From assembly GCA_964474905.1 (NCBI GenBank), contig CAYYUP010000001.1, forward strand, positions 124,001-188,000: DNA of 64,000 nt, read 5' to 3'. A program made the translations under genes and the position numbers. How positions within the stretch are numbered: position 1 is the stretch's first letter; each line of letters starts with the position of its first letter. Below, one piece after another: positions 27,625-35,559 of the stretch. Source of the stretch: JADJRG01 sp964474905. Lineage in GTDB: Bacteria; Myxococcota_A; Polyangia; Nannocystales; Nannocystaceae. The notes under the pieces are model-generated. The model did not search any database. It had not been told where the DNA came from and worked only from the letters and a program-made list of their open reading frames with translations.

Positions 27625-29172
27625 ATGTCCGATCATCAGACCCTCGTCGTTCTCGACTTTGGTTCTCAGGTCACCCAGCTCATCGCCCGTCGGATCCGTG
27701 AGCTCGGGGTCTACGCTGAGATCCTGCCCTACAACACGCCGCTCGCCGAGTTGCGCGGGCACGATCCCAAGGCGTTGATCCTGAGCGGTGGCCCGTCGTC
27801 GATCTACGACGATGGCGCGCCGCAGATCGATCCAGAACTCTTGGGTCTGGGTGTTCCGATCCTCGGCATTTGCTACGGCCTCTACGTGCTAGCGGCCGGA
27901 CTCGGCGGTGAGGTGCTGGCGGCAGAGGACCGGGAATTTGGTGCTGCGACCCTGCAGATCTCTGAGTCCGCGGGACCACTTGCGGCCTTTACTGCGGGTT
28001 CAGAGCTTCCGGTGTGGATGTCCCACGGCGACGAGATCAGGCGCCTGCCTCCGGGCTTTCGCACCGTCGGGCGTTCACGCCATTGCGAGCACGCGGCGAT
28101 CGTCGATGACACGCGCTGTCTTTGGGGGGTGCAATTTCATCCCGAGGTCACGCATACCGAGCGCGGCATCGAGGTCTTCGCCGCATTTCTCGACGCGGCC
28201 GGCTTCTCTCGAGATTGGTCGATGGCGGCCTTCGCCGAGGAGGCGATCGCGGCGATTCGTGAGCGTGTCGGCGACAGCGGCACGGTGATCTGTGGCCTTA
28301 GCGGCGGTGTCGACTCCTCGGTCGCAGCCCTCCTGGTCGAGCGGGCGATCGGTGATCGTTTGCACTGCATCTTTGTCGACAACGGTCTGCTCCGCGGCGG
28401 CGAGCGGCAGGAGGTCGAGCGCATGTTCGACGGAGCGCTGCACAACCCCCTGATTGTCGCCGACGCCAGCGAGCGCTTCTACGCGACATTGCAGGGGATC
28501 AGCGATCCGGAGGTCAAGCGCAAGCGGATCGGAGCGGCGTTCATCGAGGTCTTCGACGCCGAGGCCAAGGCGCTGGGTGGTGCTGATTACCTGGTCCAAG
28601 GGACACTTTATCCGGACGTGATCGAGAGCGTCTCGATCCGCGGAGCGTCGGTCACTATCAAGACTCACCACAATGTCGGCGGTCTACCCGAACGCATGCG
28701 CATGGACGTGGTCGAGCCGCTCCGCGAACTCTTTAAAGACGAAGTTCGGCGGCTCGGTGTCGAGCTGGGCCTCAGCGAGACGATGGTCTGGCGACATCCT
28801 TTTCCGGGACCCGGTTTGGCGGTACGGATCCTCGGCGAAGTTACGCCGGAGCGTTGTCTGGTGTTGCAGCGAGCCGATACGATCATCATCGAAGAAATCC
28901 GCAAAGCCGGCCTCTACCGCGAGCTTTGGCAGGTCTTTGGTGTGCTCTTGCCGGTCCAGACAGTCGGTGTGATGGGTGATGCTCGGACCTACGAGAACGC
29001 CCTCGCGGTCCGGGCGGTCACCAGCACGGATGCGATGACCGCCGACTGGGCGCGGATCCCCTACGACGTGCTCGCGGTGATCTCGAATCGCATCATCAAC
29101 GAGGTTCGCGGGATCAACCGCGTTTGTTACGACATCAGCTCGAAGCCGCCGGCGACCATCGAGTGGGAGTAA
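27625..29172 (+). CDS. guaA: GMP synthase (glutamine-hydrolysing)
   Basis: Aminates XMP to GMP using glutamine and ATP. N-terminal class I glutaminase with Cys83 (ILGICYGLY), and His/Glu in VQFHPEVTHT; ATP-pyrophosphatase domain with the P-loop GLSGGVDSSVAA; C-terminal dimerisation domain ending KPPATIEWE. 515 residues, normal. Odd point: the nucleophile motif is G-I-C-Y-G-L-Y, while the family has Gln (or Glu/His) at the last position (usually GICYGMQ). The codon is TAC, so this is Tyr87 as sequenced. Confidence 0.97.
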   Translation: MSDHQTLVVLDFGSQVTQLIARRIRELGVYAEILPYNTPLAELRGHDPKALILSGGPSSIYDDGAPQIDPELLGLGVPILGICYGLYVLAAGLGGEVLAAEDREFGAATLQISESAGPLAAFTAGSELPVWMSHGDEIRRLPPGFRTVGRSRHCEHAAIVDDTRCLWGVQFHPEVTHTERGIEVFAAFLDAAGFSRDWSMAAFAEEAIAAIRERVGDSGTVICGLSGGVDSSVAALLVERAIGDRLHCIFVDNGLLRGGERQEVERMFDGALHNPLIVADASERFYATLQGISDPEVKRKRIGAAFIEVFDAEAKALGGADYLVQGTLYPDVIESVSIRGASVTIKTHHNVGGLPERMRMDVVEPLRELFKDEVRRLGVELGLSETMVWRHPFPGPGLAVRILGEVTPERCLVLQRADTIIIEEIRKAGLYRELWQVFGVLLPVQTVGVMGDARTYENALAVRAVTSTDAMTADWARIPYDVLAVISNRIINEVRGINRVCYDISSKPPATIEWE

Positions 29173-29175
29173 CCG

Positions 29176-30315
29176 ATGCGTGTGCCCCACGATGATGGCC
29201 CCGAGAAGTCGCCCAGGCGCAAGCGCCCTGTGGCTGAGCCATTGCCACCACCAGCGGCGCGAGTCATTGAGCCCGCCGCTGAGGCTGGAGAGGCCGCTGA
29301 GGCCGGAGAGGCCGGAGAGGCCGGAGAGGCCCGCAAGGGGGAGATCCGCCCGCAGTCGTTCGCCGAGTACATCGGTCAGGCCGCGCTCAAGCGCAAACTC
29401 GAGATCTTTGTGAGAGCGGCGATCGGCCGCGGCGAGCCCCTCGATCACACGCTCCTGCACGGTCCGCCAGGGCTCGGCAAGACGACGATGGCGCACATCC
29501 TCGCCAATGAGTTGGGGGTCGAACTGCACCTGACCTCAGGCCCTGCGATCGAGCATAAGGGCATCCTCGCCGGTCATCTGACGGCCTTGGGCGAGCGTGA
29601 TGTGCTTTTCATCGATGAGATCCATCGTCTCTCGCCGACCGTCGAGGAGAGCCTTTACGCGGCGATGGAGGACAGCCGAATCGACCTGCCCGTAGGGGAA
29701 GGTTCTCAGGCGCGCACGATCAACATCGACCTCGCGCCTTTTACCCTGATCGGCGCCACTACTCGTACGGCGATGCTCAGCGGGCCGTTGCGCGATCGCT
29801 TCCAGATCATCGAGGGTTTAGAGCTCTACGGTGACGATGAACTCGCGCTGATCGTCGAGCGTACTGCGGGGATCCTCGGGATCTCGATCAGCAAGGCGGG
29901 TGCCCAAGAGATCGGTCGCCGGAGCCGAGGCACGCCTAGAATCGCCAACCGTTTGACCCGACGGGTGCGGGACTTCGCCCAGGTCGATGAACTCGCAGAG
30001 ATCACCGAGGAGAGCGCAAGCAAGGCGCTCGATACCCTGGGTATCGATGGTGAGGGTCTAGACGCTAGCGATCGCCGCTTGCTGACAATGATCATTGACG
30101 GCTTTGACGGTGGTCCGGTCGGCGTCGAAGCGCTCGCGGCGAGCTTGGGGGAGCCTCGAGATACGCTCGAATCGGTCTACGAACCTTTTTTACTTCAGCG
30201 TGGTTTTCTTTTACGGACGCCGCGGGGGCGCGTGGCTACTGGCAGAGCGGCAGCGCACTTGGGTTTGCGCCTGCCTCCGGGGGCTATCGGAGCTCAGGCT
30301 GGGTTTAAGATCTGA
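29176..30315 (+). CDS. ruvB: Holliday junction branch-migration ATPase RuvB
   Basis: Hexameric DNA motor acting with RuvA and RuvC. Walker A GPPGLGKTTMAH, Walker B FIDEIHRLSP, the GATTR segment carrying the sensor/arginine finger region, and a winged-helix end (TPRGRVATGRAAAHLG). The canonical protein begins near IRPQSFAEYIGQ; here it is preceded by about 58 residues with a basic/Pro-rich part and a Glu-Ala-Gly repeat. It lies 3 bases after guaA; ruvA and ruvC are not in the window. Confidence 0.95.
   Translation: MRVPHDDGPEKSPRRKRPVAEPLPPPAARVIEPAAEAGEAAEAGEAGEAGEARKGEIRPQSFAEYIGQAALKRKLEIFVRAAIGRGEPLDHTLLHGPPGLGKTTMAHILANELGVELHLTSGPAIEHKGILAGHLTALGERDVLFIDEIHRLSPTVEESLYAAMEDSRIDLPVGEGSQARTINIDLAPFTLIGATTRTAMLSGPLRDRFQIIEGLELYGDDELALIVERTAGILGISISKAGAQEIGRRSRGTPRIANRLTRRVRDFAQVDELAEITEESASKALDTLGIDGEGLDASDRRLLTMIIDGFDGGPVGVEALAASLGEPRDTLESVYEPFLLQRGFLLRTPRGRVATGRAAAHLGLRLPPGAIGAQAGFKI
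29281..29331 (+). repeat. 9-base tandem repeat (GAGGCCGGA-like) in ruvB N terminus
   Basis: About five to six imperfect copies of a 9-base unit encoding EAG. In frame and multiple of three, so copy-number change only changes the length of an acidic linker. Confidence 0.85.
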
Positions 30316-30357
30316 GTCCGTGCTGGGTTGCTGCCGGGTGCTCGTCAGGTCTCGTCG

Positions 30358-31227
30358 TCAAAATGGCCCCGCGTCAGGGCTGGGTAGCGTCAGCTGGCCG
30401 CAGAAGACCAAGCGGGCAGGGCCGGTCATGATGATCGACTCGTTCGCGTTGCTTGGCACTTTGATCTCGAGCCAGCCGCCAGGCAAGCGCACGCGGAGCG
30501 CTGTCGCGGCCGCAGCGAGACCTCCACGTACGGCTGCAGCCGCGGTCGCGCAGGCTCCGGTGCCACAGGCCTCTGTGATCCCGCATCCGCGCTCCCAGAC
30601 CCAAAGCGTGATCGATCCGTCCTCTTCGATGCGGGCGAACTCGACGTTTGTTCGGTCGGGAAAGAGCGGATCAAGTTCGACTGCCGGGCCCAAGGAGCGA
30701 GCGAGCGTTTCGGGATCTTCGTCGCTGGTGACGAAGGTGATCGCGTGCGGGTTACCGGTGCTAAACACCTGAAATACCCGCCCTGGCGCCGTTTGAGGCT
30801 GAAGTGGGCCGTATTCGATCGCGGGTCCCATCGCGATTGTGACCTCGCCCTCAGTATCGCTTTCATCGACGCAAACGCAGCGAAGCGGACCCGCCCCGGT
30901 CTCAATCGTGATCTCGGTGCCGAGCCCCGCGACGACGTCGAGGAAGAGGGATACGCAACGCAGGCCGTTGCCGCACATCTCTGGGCGCGAACCGTCGTGG
31001 TTGATCACGATCATCGCGACCTCGCAGGTTGGGTCGCGTGCCGGCGTGATCACCAAGAGACCATCTGCACCGATGCCGCGACGACGGTCGCAGAGCTGGG
31101 GAGCAAACGCCTGAAGACGCGACAGTTCGTCGGCGAGGAGCGGGCCGTCTTGGCCACGCCAATCGATCAGCAAAAAGTCGTTACCGAGGCCTTCAACCTT
31201 GTGAAAGTCGAGGACCTCAGTCATCAC
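30358..31227 (-). CDS. dapF: Diaminopimelate epimerase
   Basis: Converts LL- to meso-diaminopimelate for lysine and peptidoglycan. Both catalytic cysteines are visible, in PEMCGNGLRC and EACGTGACAT, plus GIGADGLL and the substrate motif GNPHA. 289 residues. Last gene of a pgk-tpiA-secG-dapF cluster (29 bases after secG), convergent with ruvB across 42 bases with no clear terminator hairpin. Confidence 0.95.
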   Translation of the reverse strand: MMTEVLDFHKVEGLGNDFLLIDWRGQDGPLLADELSRLQAFAPQLCDRRRGIGADGLLVITPARDPTCEVAMIVINHDGSRPEMCGNGLRCVSLFLDVVAGLGTEITIETGAGPLRCVCVDESDTEGEVTIAMGPAIEYGPLQPQTAPGRVFQVFSTGNPHAITFVTSDEDPETLARSLGPAVELDPLFPDRTNVEFARIEEDGSITLWVWERGCGITEACGTGACATAAAAVRGGLAAAATALRVRLPGGWLEIKVPSNANESIIMTGPARLVFCGQLTLPSPDAGPF

Positions 31228-31256
31228 GCTCAGACCTGCTTGCTCTGTTTCAAGGA

Positions 31257-31904
31257 TCAGGGCATGCCGCTTGGAGCCGGAGGGGCATCAGCGGGAGCAG
31301 CGTCGGCTGGGGCAGCCTCGGCGGTGTCGGTCGGGGCAGCGCCGGCCGCTTCGGCAGGAGCGGCGTCGGCAGGAGCAGCGTCGGCTGGAGCAGCATCAGC
31401 ATCAGCATCAGCTGGGTCAGCAGCGTCGCTCGGTGCAGTCTCGACGGGGGATCCGTCGGGATTTAGCGCTGGAGCGGGCGGAGCTGCTTCAAGCTCGGTC
31501 TGCACGGGGGGTGTTGCTGGCGGAGTTGCCACGGGCTTCGAGGGATCAGCGAGTGTGAGCGGATTGGGACCGATGCGCTCGTAATTGATCTCGCTGTTTG
31601 GGTCGGCCGCTTCGAGCTCTTCTTCGTCTTGGCCACCCTCTTGGAGGGCAGAGGACCCACTATGGGCGCTCGCATAGGCGAGAAAAAGTACGCAGCCCAT
31701 GAAGGCCGCAGCGAAGCCCTGGGTGAGCTTCGCCATGAACTCGGAGGCACCGCCGCCGCCAAAGACGCTCTGGCTTGCGCCCCCACCTAGGGCTGTGCCC
31801 ATACCGCCCTTGCCGGCCTGCAGCAGGATGATGAGCACCATAATGACGGCGATCGGCACGTAGATGTACGTGACGATGGTTTCGAAGATCGCTAGGAGTT
31901 CCAT
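31257..31904 (-). CDS. secG: SecG with a long Ala/Pro-rich extension
   Basis: Small subunit of the SecYEG translocon. Residues 1-80 are SecG: helix 1, LLQAGKGGMGTALGGG, SQSVFGG, helix 2. The remaining about 135 residues are a repetitive Ala/Pro/Asp tail (DADADAAPADAAPADAAPAE), predicted disordered. Canonical SecG is 75-110 residues, so the tail more than doubles it. tpiA stops 2 bases before its ATG. Confidence 0.9.
   Translation of the reverse strand: MELLAIFETIVTYIYVPIAVIMVLIILLQAGKGGMGTALGGGASQSVFGGGGASEFMAKLTQGFAAAFMGCVLFLAYASAHSGSSALQEGGQDEEELEAADPNSEINYERIGPNPLTLADPSKPVATPPATPPVQTELEAAPPAPALNPDGSPVETAPSDAADPADADADAAPADAAPADAAPAEAAGAAPTDTAEAAPADAAPADAPPAPSGMP
31285..31435 (-). repeat. 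Low-complexity repeats in the SecG tail
   Basis: Imperfect 15-base GCA/GCG-rich units (encoding APADA-like steps) and a short run of CAGCAT-type units (31390-31415) encoding alternating Ala-Asp. Likely a slippage-prone region. Confidence 0.75.
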
Positions 31905-31906
31905 GG

Positions 31907-32707
31907 CTACTCGGTCGCTGCGCTCTGAATGATGCTGAGGAAGGAGTCGGCGCTGAGGGATGCGCCTCCGACGAGGAATCCGTCGATATCACCGGCTGCG
32001 AGCAACTCGTCAGCGTTGGCGGGTTTGACACTACCACCGTAGAGGATCGATCTGTCAGCACCTGGTTGCGAGTAATGCTCGAGGAGCCAGCCGCGGATTC
32101 GCCGGTGCATCGCCGCGGCGTCCTCGGGAGTCGCCGCGACCCCGGTGCCGATCGCCCAGACTGGCTCGTACGCGATCAGGAGGCGATCGCCGATGTGCTC
32201 TGGGGAGAGGTGAGAGAGTCCAATTGAAAGCTGCGAGATCACATGAGATTCGTGATCTCCAGCTCGCCGGATCTCGAGGGATTCGCCGATGCAGAGGATG
32301 ACGCGGAGGCCGGCATCCAAGGCGCCCCGCACCTTGTTTGCGATCAGCGCGTCGGGTTCGCCGTAGTGCTTGCGACGCTCTGAGTGGCCGATGATCGCGC
32401 CTCGTGCGCCTGCGTCGAGCAGCATTGCCGGGCCGATCTCCCCGGTGAACGCACCCGTCTCCTGGGCAGCGACATTCTGCGAAAAAAGCCAAAGAGGCCC
32501 CGCTGGACGGGTCCAGGGGCGGGTGCTCTCGAGCGAGACAAAGGTGGGGGCGATGCCGACTTGGACCTTGCCGTCATCGATGATCGCGGGCCCCAGACCG
32601 ACAGCGAGCGTCCGGCTGAGGGCGTCGGCCTCGGCGCGCAGCAGGTTTTGTTTCCAGTTGCCGACGACCCAACGCTGACGAGGAGGCAATTTGTTAGATG
32701 ATTCCAT
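31907..32707 (-). CDS. tpiA: Triosephosphate isomerase
   Basis: Interconverts dihydroxyacetone phosphate and glyceraldehyde 3-phosphate. Catalytic Lys in GNWKQN, His in IIGHSERR, Glu in AYEPVWAIGTG, phosphate loop YGGSVKP and GGASL. 266 residues. It sits 19 bases after pgk and 2 before secG, a common pgk-tpiA-secG order. Confidence 0.97.
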   Translation of the reverse strand: MESSNKLPPRQRWVVGNWKQNLLRAEADALSRTLAVGLGPAIIDDGKVQVGIAPTFVSLESTRPWTRPAGPLWLFSQNVAAQETGAFTGEIGPAMLLDAGARGAIIGHSERRKHYGEPDALIANKVRGALDAGLRVILCIGESLEIRRAGDHESHVISQLSIGLSHLSPEHIGDRLLIAYEPVWAIGTGVAATPEDAAAMHRRIRGWLLEHYSQPGADRSILYGGSVKPANADELLAAGDIDGFLVGGASLSADSFLSIIQSAATE

Positions 32708-32726
32708 GGCGTTTGGTAGTGCTATC

Positions 32727-33938
32727 TCATCTGCGCATGAGGGCTTGAAGACCGGGCAGGTCCACGCCTTCGATGAGCTCGAGCGAGGCGCCGCCGCCGG
32801 TTGAGATATGGTCGATGCAGTCGGCCAAACCGCTGGCCTGTACGGCTGCCACGCTGTCGCCGCCGCCGACGACGGTGTAGCCCTTGCAGCCTGCGACGGC
32901 GTCGGCGACGGCTAGCGTCCCGCCGGCGAAGACCGGGTTCTCAAAGAGCCCCATCGGTCCGTTCCAGAAGACAAGCGCGGCTCCCGCAATGGCCTCAGCG
33001 AAGCGCTTTGCGCTGACAGGGCCGATGTCCAGGGCCATCTCGGAGGCCGCCAGCTCGGCCCCAAAGACGGGCACGATGGTGGCTTCGCTGGCGTCCAGGT
33101 CGCCGCCGATCCGCAGGTCGCTCGGAAGCAAGAGGCGGACCTGGCGGGCTTCGGCCTTTGCTTGGACGCTGCGGCAATCGATGAAACGATCGGTTTCGAC
33201 CAGCGAGCGGCCGAGCTTGGAGCCCAGGGAGGCGAGGAAGGTATTGGCCATTGCGCCGCCGATGACAAGCGCGTCGCCAGCGCGGAGGCGGTCGAGTATC
33301 GCCAGCAGCACCGGTAGCTTGTCCGAGATCTTGGCGCCACCGACGATCGCGACAAAAGGATGCTCCGCGACTCGGATGATTCGGGCCAGGGCCGAGATCT
33401 CGGTGGCAAGCAGCTCGCCGGCGGCGTGCTCGCGAACCAGTCCGGCGACCCCGACTATCGATGCGTGGGCCCGATGCGAGGCGCCAAAGGCGTCGTTGAC
33501 GTACGCGTCGCAGAGATTTGCGAGGGCCTGGGCAAAGATCGGATCGTTGCGGGTCTCGCCGGGATGAAAGCGGAGGTTCTCGAGGAGCACGATCTGCCCC
33601 GCGCGGTTGTCGAGAACAAGCTTGGTGACGCCGTCGCCAACGACCTCGTCGGGCAGGCGGATTTCGCACTCCAGGAGCTCTGCCAGGCGGGAGCCGACGG
33701 GCTCGAGCGAGAGCTTTGGATCAAATTGACCCTTAGGGCGACCCAGGTGCGATGCCAGTACGATTCGAGCGCCGCGTTCCCGTAGCGCTGTGATCGTCGG
33801 CAGGGCGGCGCGGATCCGGGTGTCATCGCGGATCGAGCCGTCCGGGTTAAAAGGGACGTTAAAGTCGACTCGGACCAGGACTCGACGGTTGTTGACGTCG
33901 AGATCGTCGATCCGCGGGAGGCGAGGAGCCTGGACCAT
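32727..33938 (-). CDS. pgk: Phosphoglycerate kinase
   Basis: Glycolytic ATP-forming step. Signature VLVRVDFNVPF, SHLGRPKG, LLENLRFHPGE, GGAKISDKL, and the nucleotide loop GGGDSVAAV. ATG 33938 (MVQAPRL) is preferred to 33950 since a TATTGC hexamer (complement of 33947-33952) lies 8 bases before it. First gene of the cluster; gap is not in the window. Confidence 0.96.
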   Translation of the reverse strand: MVQAPRLPRIDDLDVNNRRVLVRVDFNVPFNPDGSIRDDTRIRAALPTITALRERGARIVLASHLGRPKGQFDPKLSLEPVGSRLAELLECEIRLPDEVVGDGVTKLVLDNRAGQIVLLENLRFHPGETRNDPIFAQALANLCDAYVNDAFGASHRAHASIVGVAGLVREHAAGELLATEISALARIIRVAEHPFVAIVGGAKISDKLPVLLAILDRLRAGDALVIGGAMANTFLASLGSKLGRSLVETDRFIDCRSVQAKAEARQVRLLLPSDLRIGGDLDASEATIVPVFGAELAASEMALDIGPVSAKRFAEAIAGAALVFWNGPMGLFENPVFAGGTLAVADAVAGCKGYTVVGGGDSVAAVQASGLADCIDHISTGGGASLELIEGVDLPGLQALMRR

Positions 33939-34023
33939 AGCGCTGAGCAATACCGACGCCTGGGTGCCAAGTCCACTGCAACTTCACCGCGAGCCCATCG
34001 GCGGAGGCGTGAGCAAGGGCTCG

Positions 34024-34281
34024 CTATTCGGCGGCAGCGAGTTCGGGCCCATCGCCGCTTGACCGCAGGTCGTTGCTGACCAGATCGAGGAGCTCGGAGG
34101 ATAATCCGATGATTTGCTCAGTTGAGTAGCCCTGATCGCGCATCTGTCGGAAGAGCGAGCGCGCGAGGATCGTGAGGGCCCGGGGTTTGACGGTAGTCTC
34201 GTGTCGGAGTTGTTGCATTGCAGCTGTGTCCGCTTGCACGCCAGAAATTGAAGCAATACGCGTACTCAATATGCTCGACAT
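34024..34281 (-). CDS. Small conserved-looking helical protein
   Basis: About 85 residues from ATG 34281, or 64 from ATG 34218. The core reads ALTILARSLFRQMRDQGYST then EQIIGLSSELLDLVSNDL, an amphipathic helix pair of the kind seen in short unnamed myxobacterial proteins. The frame remains open upstream to 34623 but that part is compositionally poor. It is preceded by an AT-rich stretch (about 34282-34310) and the palindrome cluster at 34337-34402. Function unknown. Confidence 0.55.
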   Translation of the reverse strand: MSSILSTRIASISGVQADTAAMQQLRHETTVKPRALTILARSLFRQMRDQGYSTEQIIGLSSELLDLVSNDLRSSGDGPELAAAE

Positions 34282-34336
34282 TGATTTTTCTATTAATTTC
34301 AATGACCTAGAGTCAGTGGTGAGCGATCGTGAGGGG

Positions 34337-34402
34337 GCTAGTGTGCAGCAAAATGCACGGAATAGGGCACTAGCAGTGTGCAGGGCAGTGCACCATGTGC
34401 AC
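34337..34402. promoter_or_regulatory. Cluster of nested TGCA palindromes
   Basis: GCTAGTG (34337-34343) and CACTAGC (34368-34374) form an inverted repeat enclosing GTGCA (34343-34347) / TGCAC (34354-34358). Then GTGCA (34378-34382), GTGCAC (34388-34393), CAT, GTGCAC (34397-34402). Located in the 152-base gap upstream of the small gene and after the PilZ gene. Looks like multiple operator sites; no regulator identified. Confidence 0.45.
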
Positions 34403-34433
34403 GCCGCAGCGGCCTGGAGTGGCGACGAAGGCG

Positions 34434-34802
34434 CTAGCTCGCAGCTTCGGCGCGGTTCGGATCGAGGGCGATCTCCCCGGCGATGAAGCGCAGGAGGATG
34501 TCCAGCCGTTGCCAGCGCTCGACCGGCATTTGACCAAAGGCGACGCCGATCTGGAAGTGGCCCTCGGTGCGTGTTGACCAGAGGATTTGCGCTGGCAGCG
34601 TCAACGTTTCGCTCTCCGCCCAATCGAGGATCAGGCGGAGATGTACGTTGGTATCGCTGCCGGGCGAGACTGGAGTCTCGGTCAGGATGCAGATCCCTGT
34701 GGTGCTGATCTCGCGGGCCAGCCCGACGACAGCAGGCCGGCCGACGACCTCAAGGGTCGCCTCGAGATCGCAGGCGAAGCGCGGATTGAGCGTTTGGGCC
34801 AC
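34434..34802 (-). CDS. PilZ-domain-like protein
   Basis: About 122 residues. Pattern resembles PilZ: NPRFACDLEATLEVVG, then LAREISTTGICILTE (the D/N-x-S-x-x-G position), and strands HLRLILDW, LPAQILWSTR, HFQIGVAFG. The R-x-x-x-R c-di-GMP motif is not complete, so binding is doubtful. GTG 34802 is the first good start; the frame is open to 34991 and lies over the end of the next-upstream gene. An AAGGAGG run about 95 bases upstream of the GTG has no in-frame start beside it. Confidence 0.6.
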   Translation of the reverse strand: MAQTLNPRFACDLEATLEVVGRPAVVGLAREISTTGICILTETPVSPGSDTNVHLRLILDWAESETLTLPAQILWSTRTEGHFQIGVAFGQMPVERWQRLDILLRFIAGEIALDPNRAEAAS

Positions 34803-35559
34803 GGTGTCCGAGAGTACCAGAGCCGAGGGCGTGCGCAGAAGGAGGAGAGGGCAAAACTCCGTGCGCGCGCCTGAGCGATGAGAGGTGCGATGACGGAGCC
34901 TCCTTGGATGTTCGGGTCCGTACTCGCAGACCGCAGAGGCCGTAGAGCAGCGCCTCGATCTCTCGGACCCGCAGGTGCTTTTGCAGCGCATTGGCGGAGT
35001 CCGCAGCGCTCAGCTCGATCAGGAGCTGAAGACGCTCAAAGTAGAGCTGGGTAACCCTCAGGAGCACCTGTTCGCGGGCCATCGCCATGTCGACGACTGC
35101 CCGGGCTGCGCGCAGTTCGTTTGGATCAAAGATGAGGCGATCGAGCTGCCAGGCGACGCGCACTCGGATGATCTGGCCGGCGCCCGAATCCTGGGAGAGT
35201 TCGTCGGCATCTCCCGCCTCTTGATCGAGCTGCCAGGCCTGATCGCGGCGCAGATCGAGTTCGCCGCGAACACTTGGTAGCGCAGCAGCGGCGCGTGCCC
35301 GTCGGAGCCAGCGGCGAGTTGTTCGCGGGTCCACCGTCGATCGGCGCAGGGCCGCGTCTTGAAGCTCTTCGATCGGTGGAGTCGTAGCGGCGATCAGCGC
35401 TCGGGCATCGCCCGCGATGTTCACCTCTAAGTGTTGCCCAGGTTGCGCATGCATCTGCGGGGGGGGAGGGGGAGGAGCCTGTGTCTCTGTGAGTTGTGCG
35501 GCCTGCGCTGTGCTCAGGGGAGCGAAAGCGAGGCCTAGGCATAGCGCGAGGCGGTTCAT
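34750..35559 (-). CDS. Secreted helical protein, possibly outer-membrane-efflux-like; C-terminal tail doubtful
   Basis: Signal peptide MNRLALCLGLAFAPLSTAQA, a Pro run, then long helical regions (RAVVDMAMAREQVLLRVTQL then YFERLQLLIELSAAD, and a LQKHLRVREIEALL end). The helices recall TolC-type proteins, but the length is only about a third. The last about 60 residues (after YGLCGL) have the Arg/Ser/Pro/His composition of an out-of-frame read, and overlap the PilZ gene; a frameshift or a natural extension are both possible. ATG 35559 is preferred: GGGAGGGG lies 5 bases before it, and it overlaps the upstream stop (ATGA). Confidence 0.6.
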   Translation of the reverse strand: MNRLALCLGLAFAPLSTAQAAQLTETQAPPPPPPQMHAQPGQHLEVNIAGDARALIAATTPPIEELQDAALRRSTVDPRTTRRWLRRARAAAALPSVRGELDLRRDQAWQLDQEAGDADELSQDSGAGQIIRVRVAWQLDRLIFDPNELRAARAVVDMAMAREQVLLRVTQLYFERLQLLIELSAADSANALQKHLRVREIEALLYGLCGLRVRTRTSKEAPSSHLSSLRRAHGVLPSPPSAHALGSGTLGHRGPNAQSALRLRSRGDP

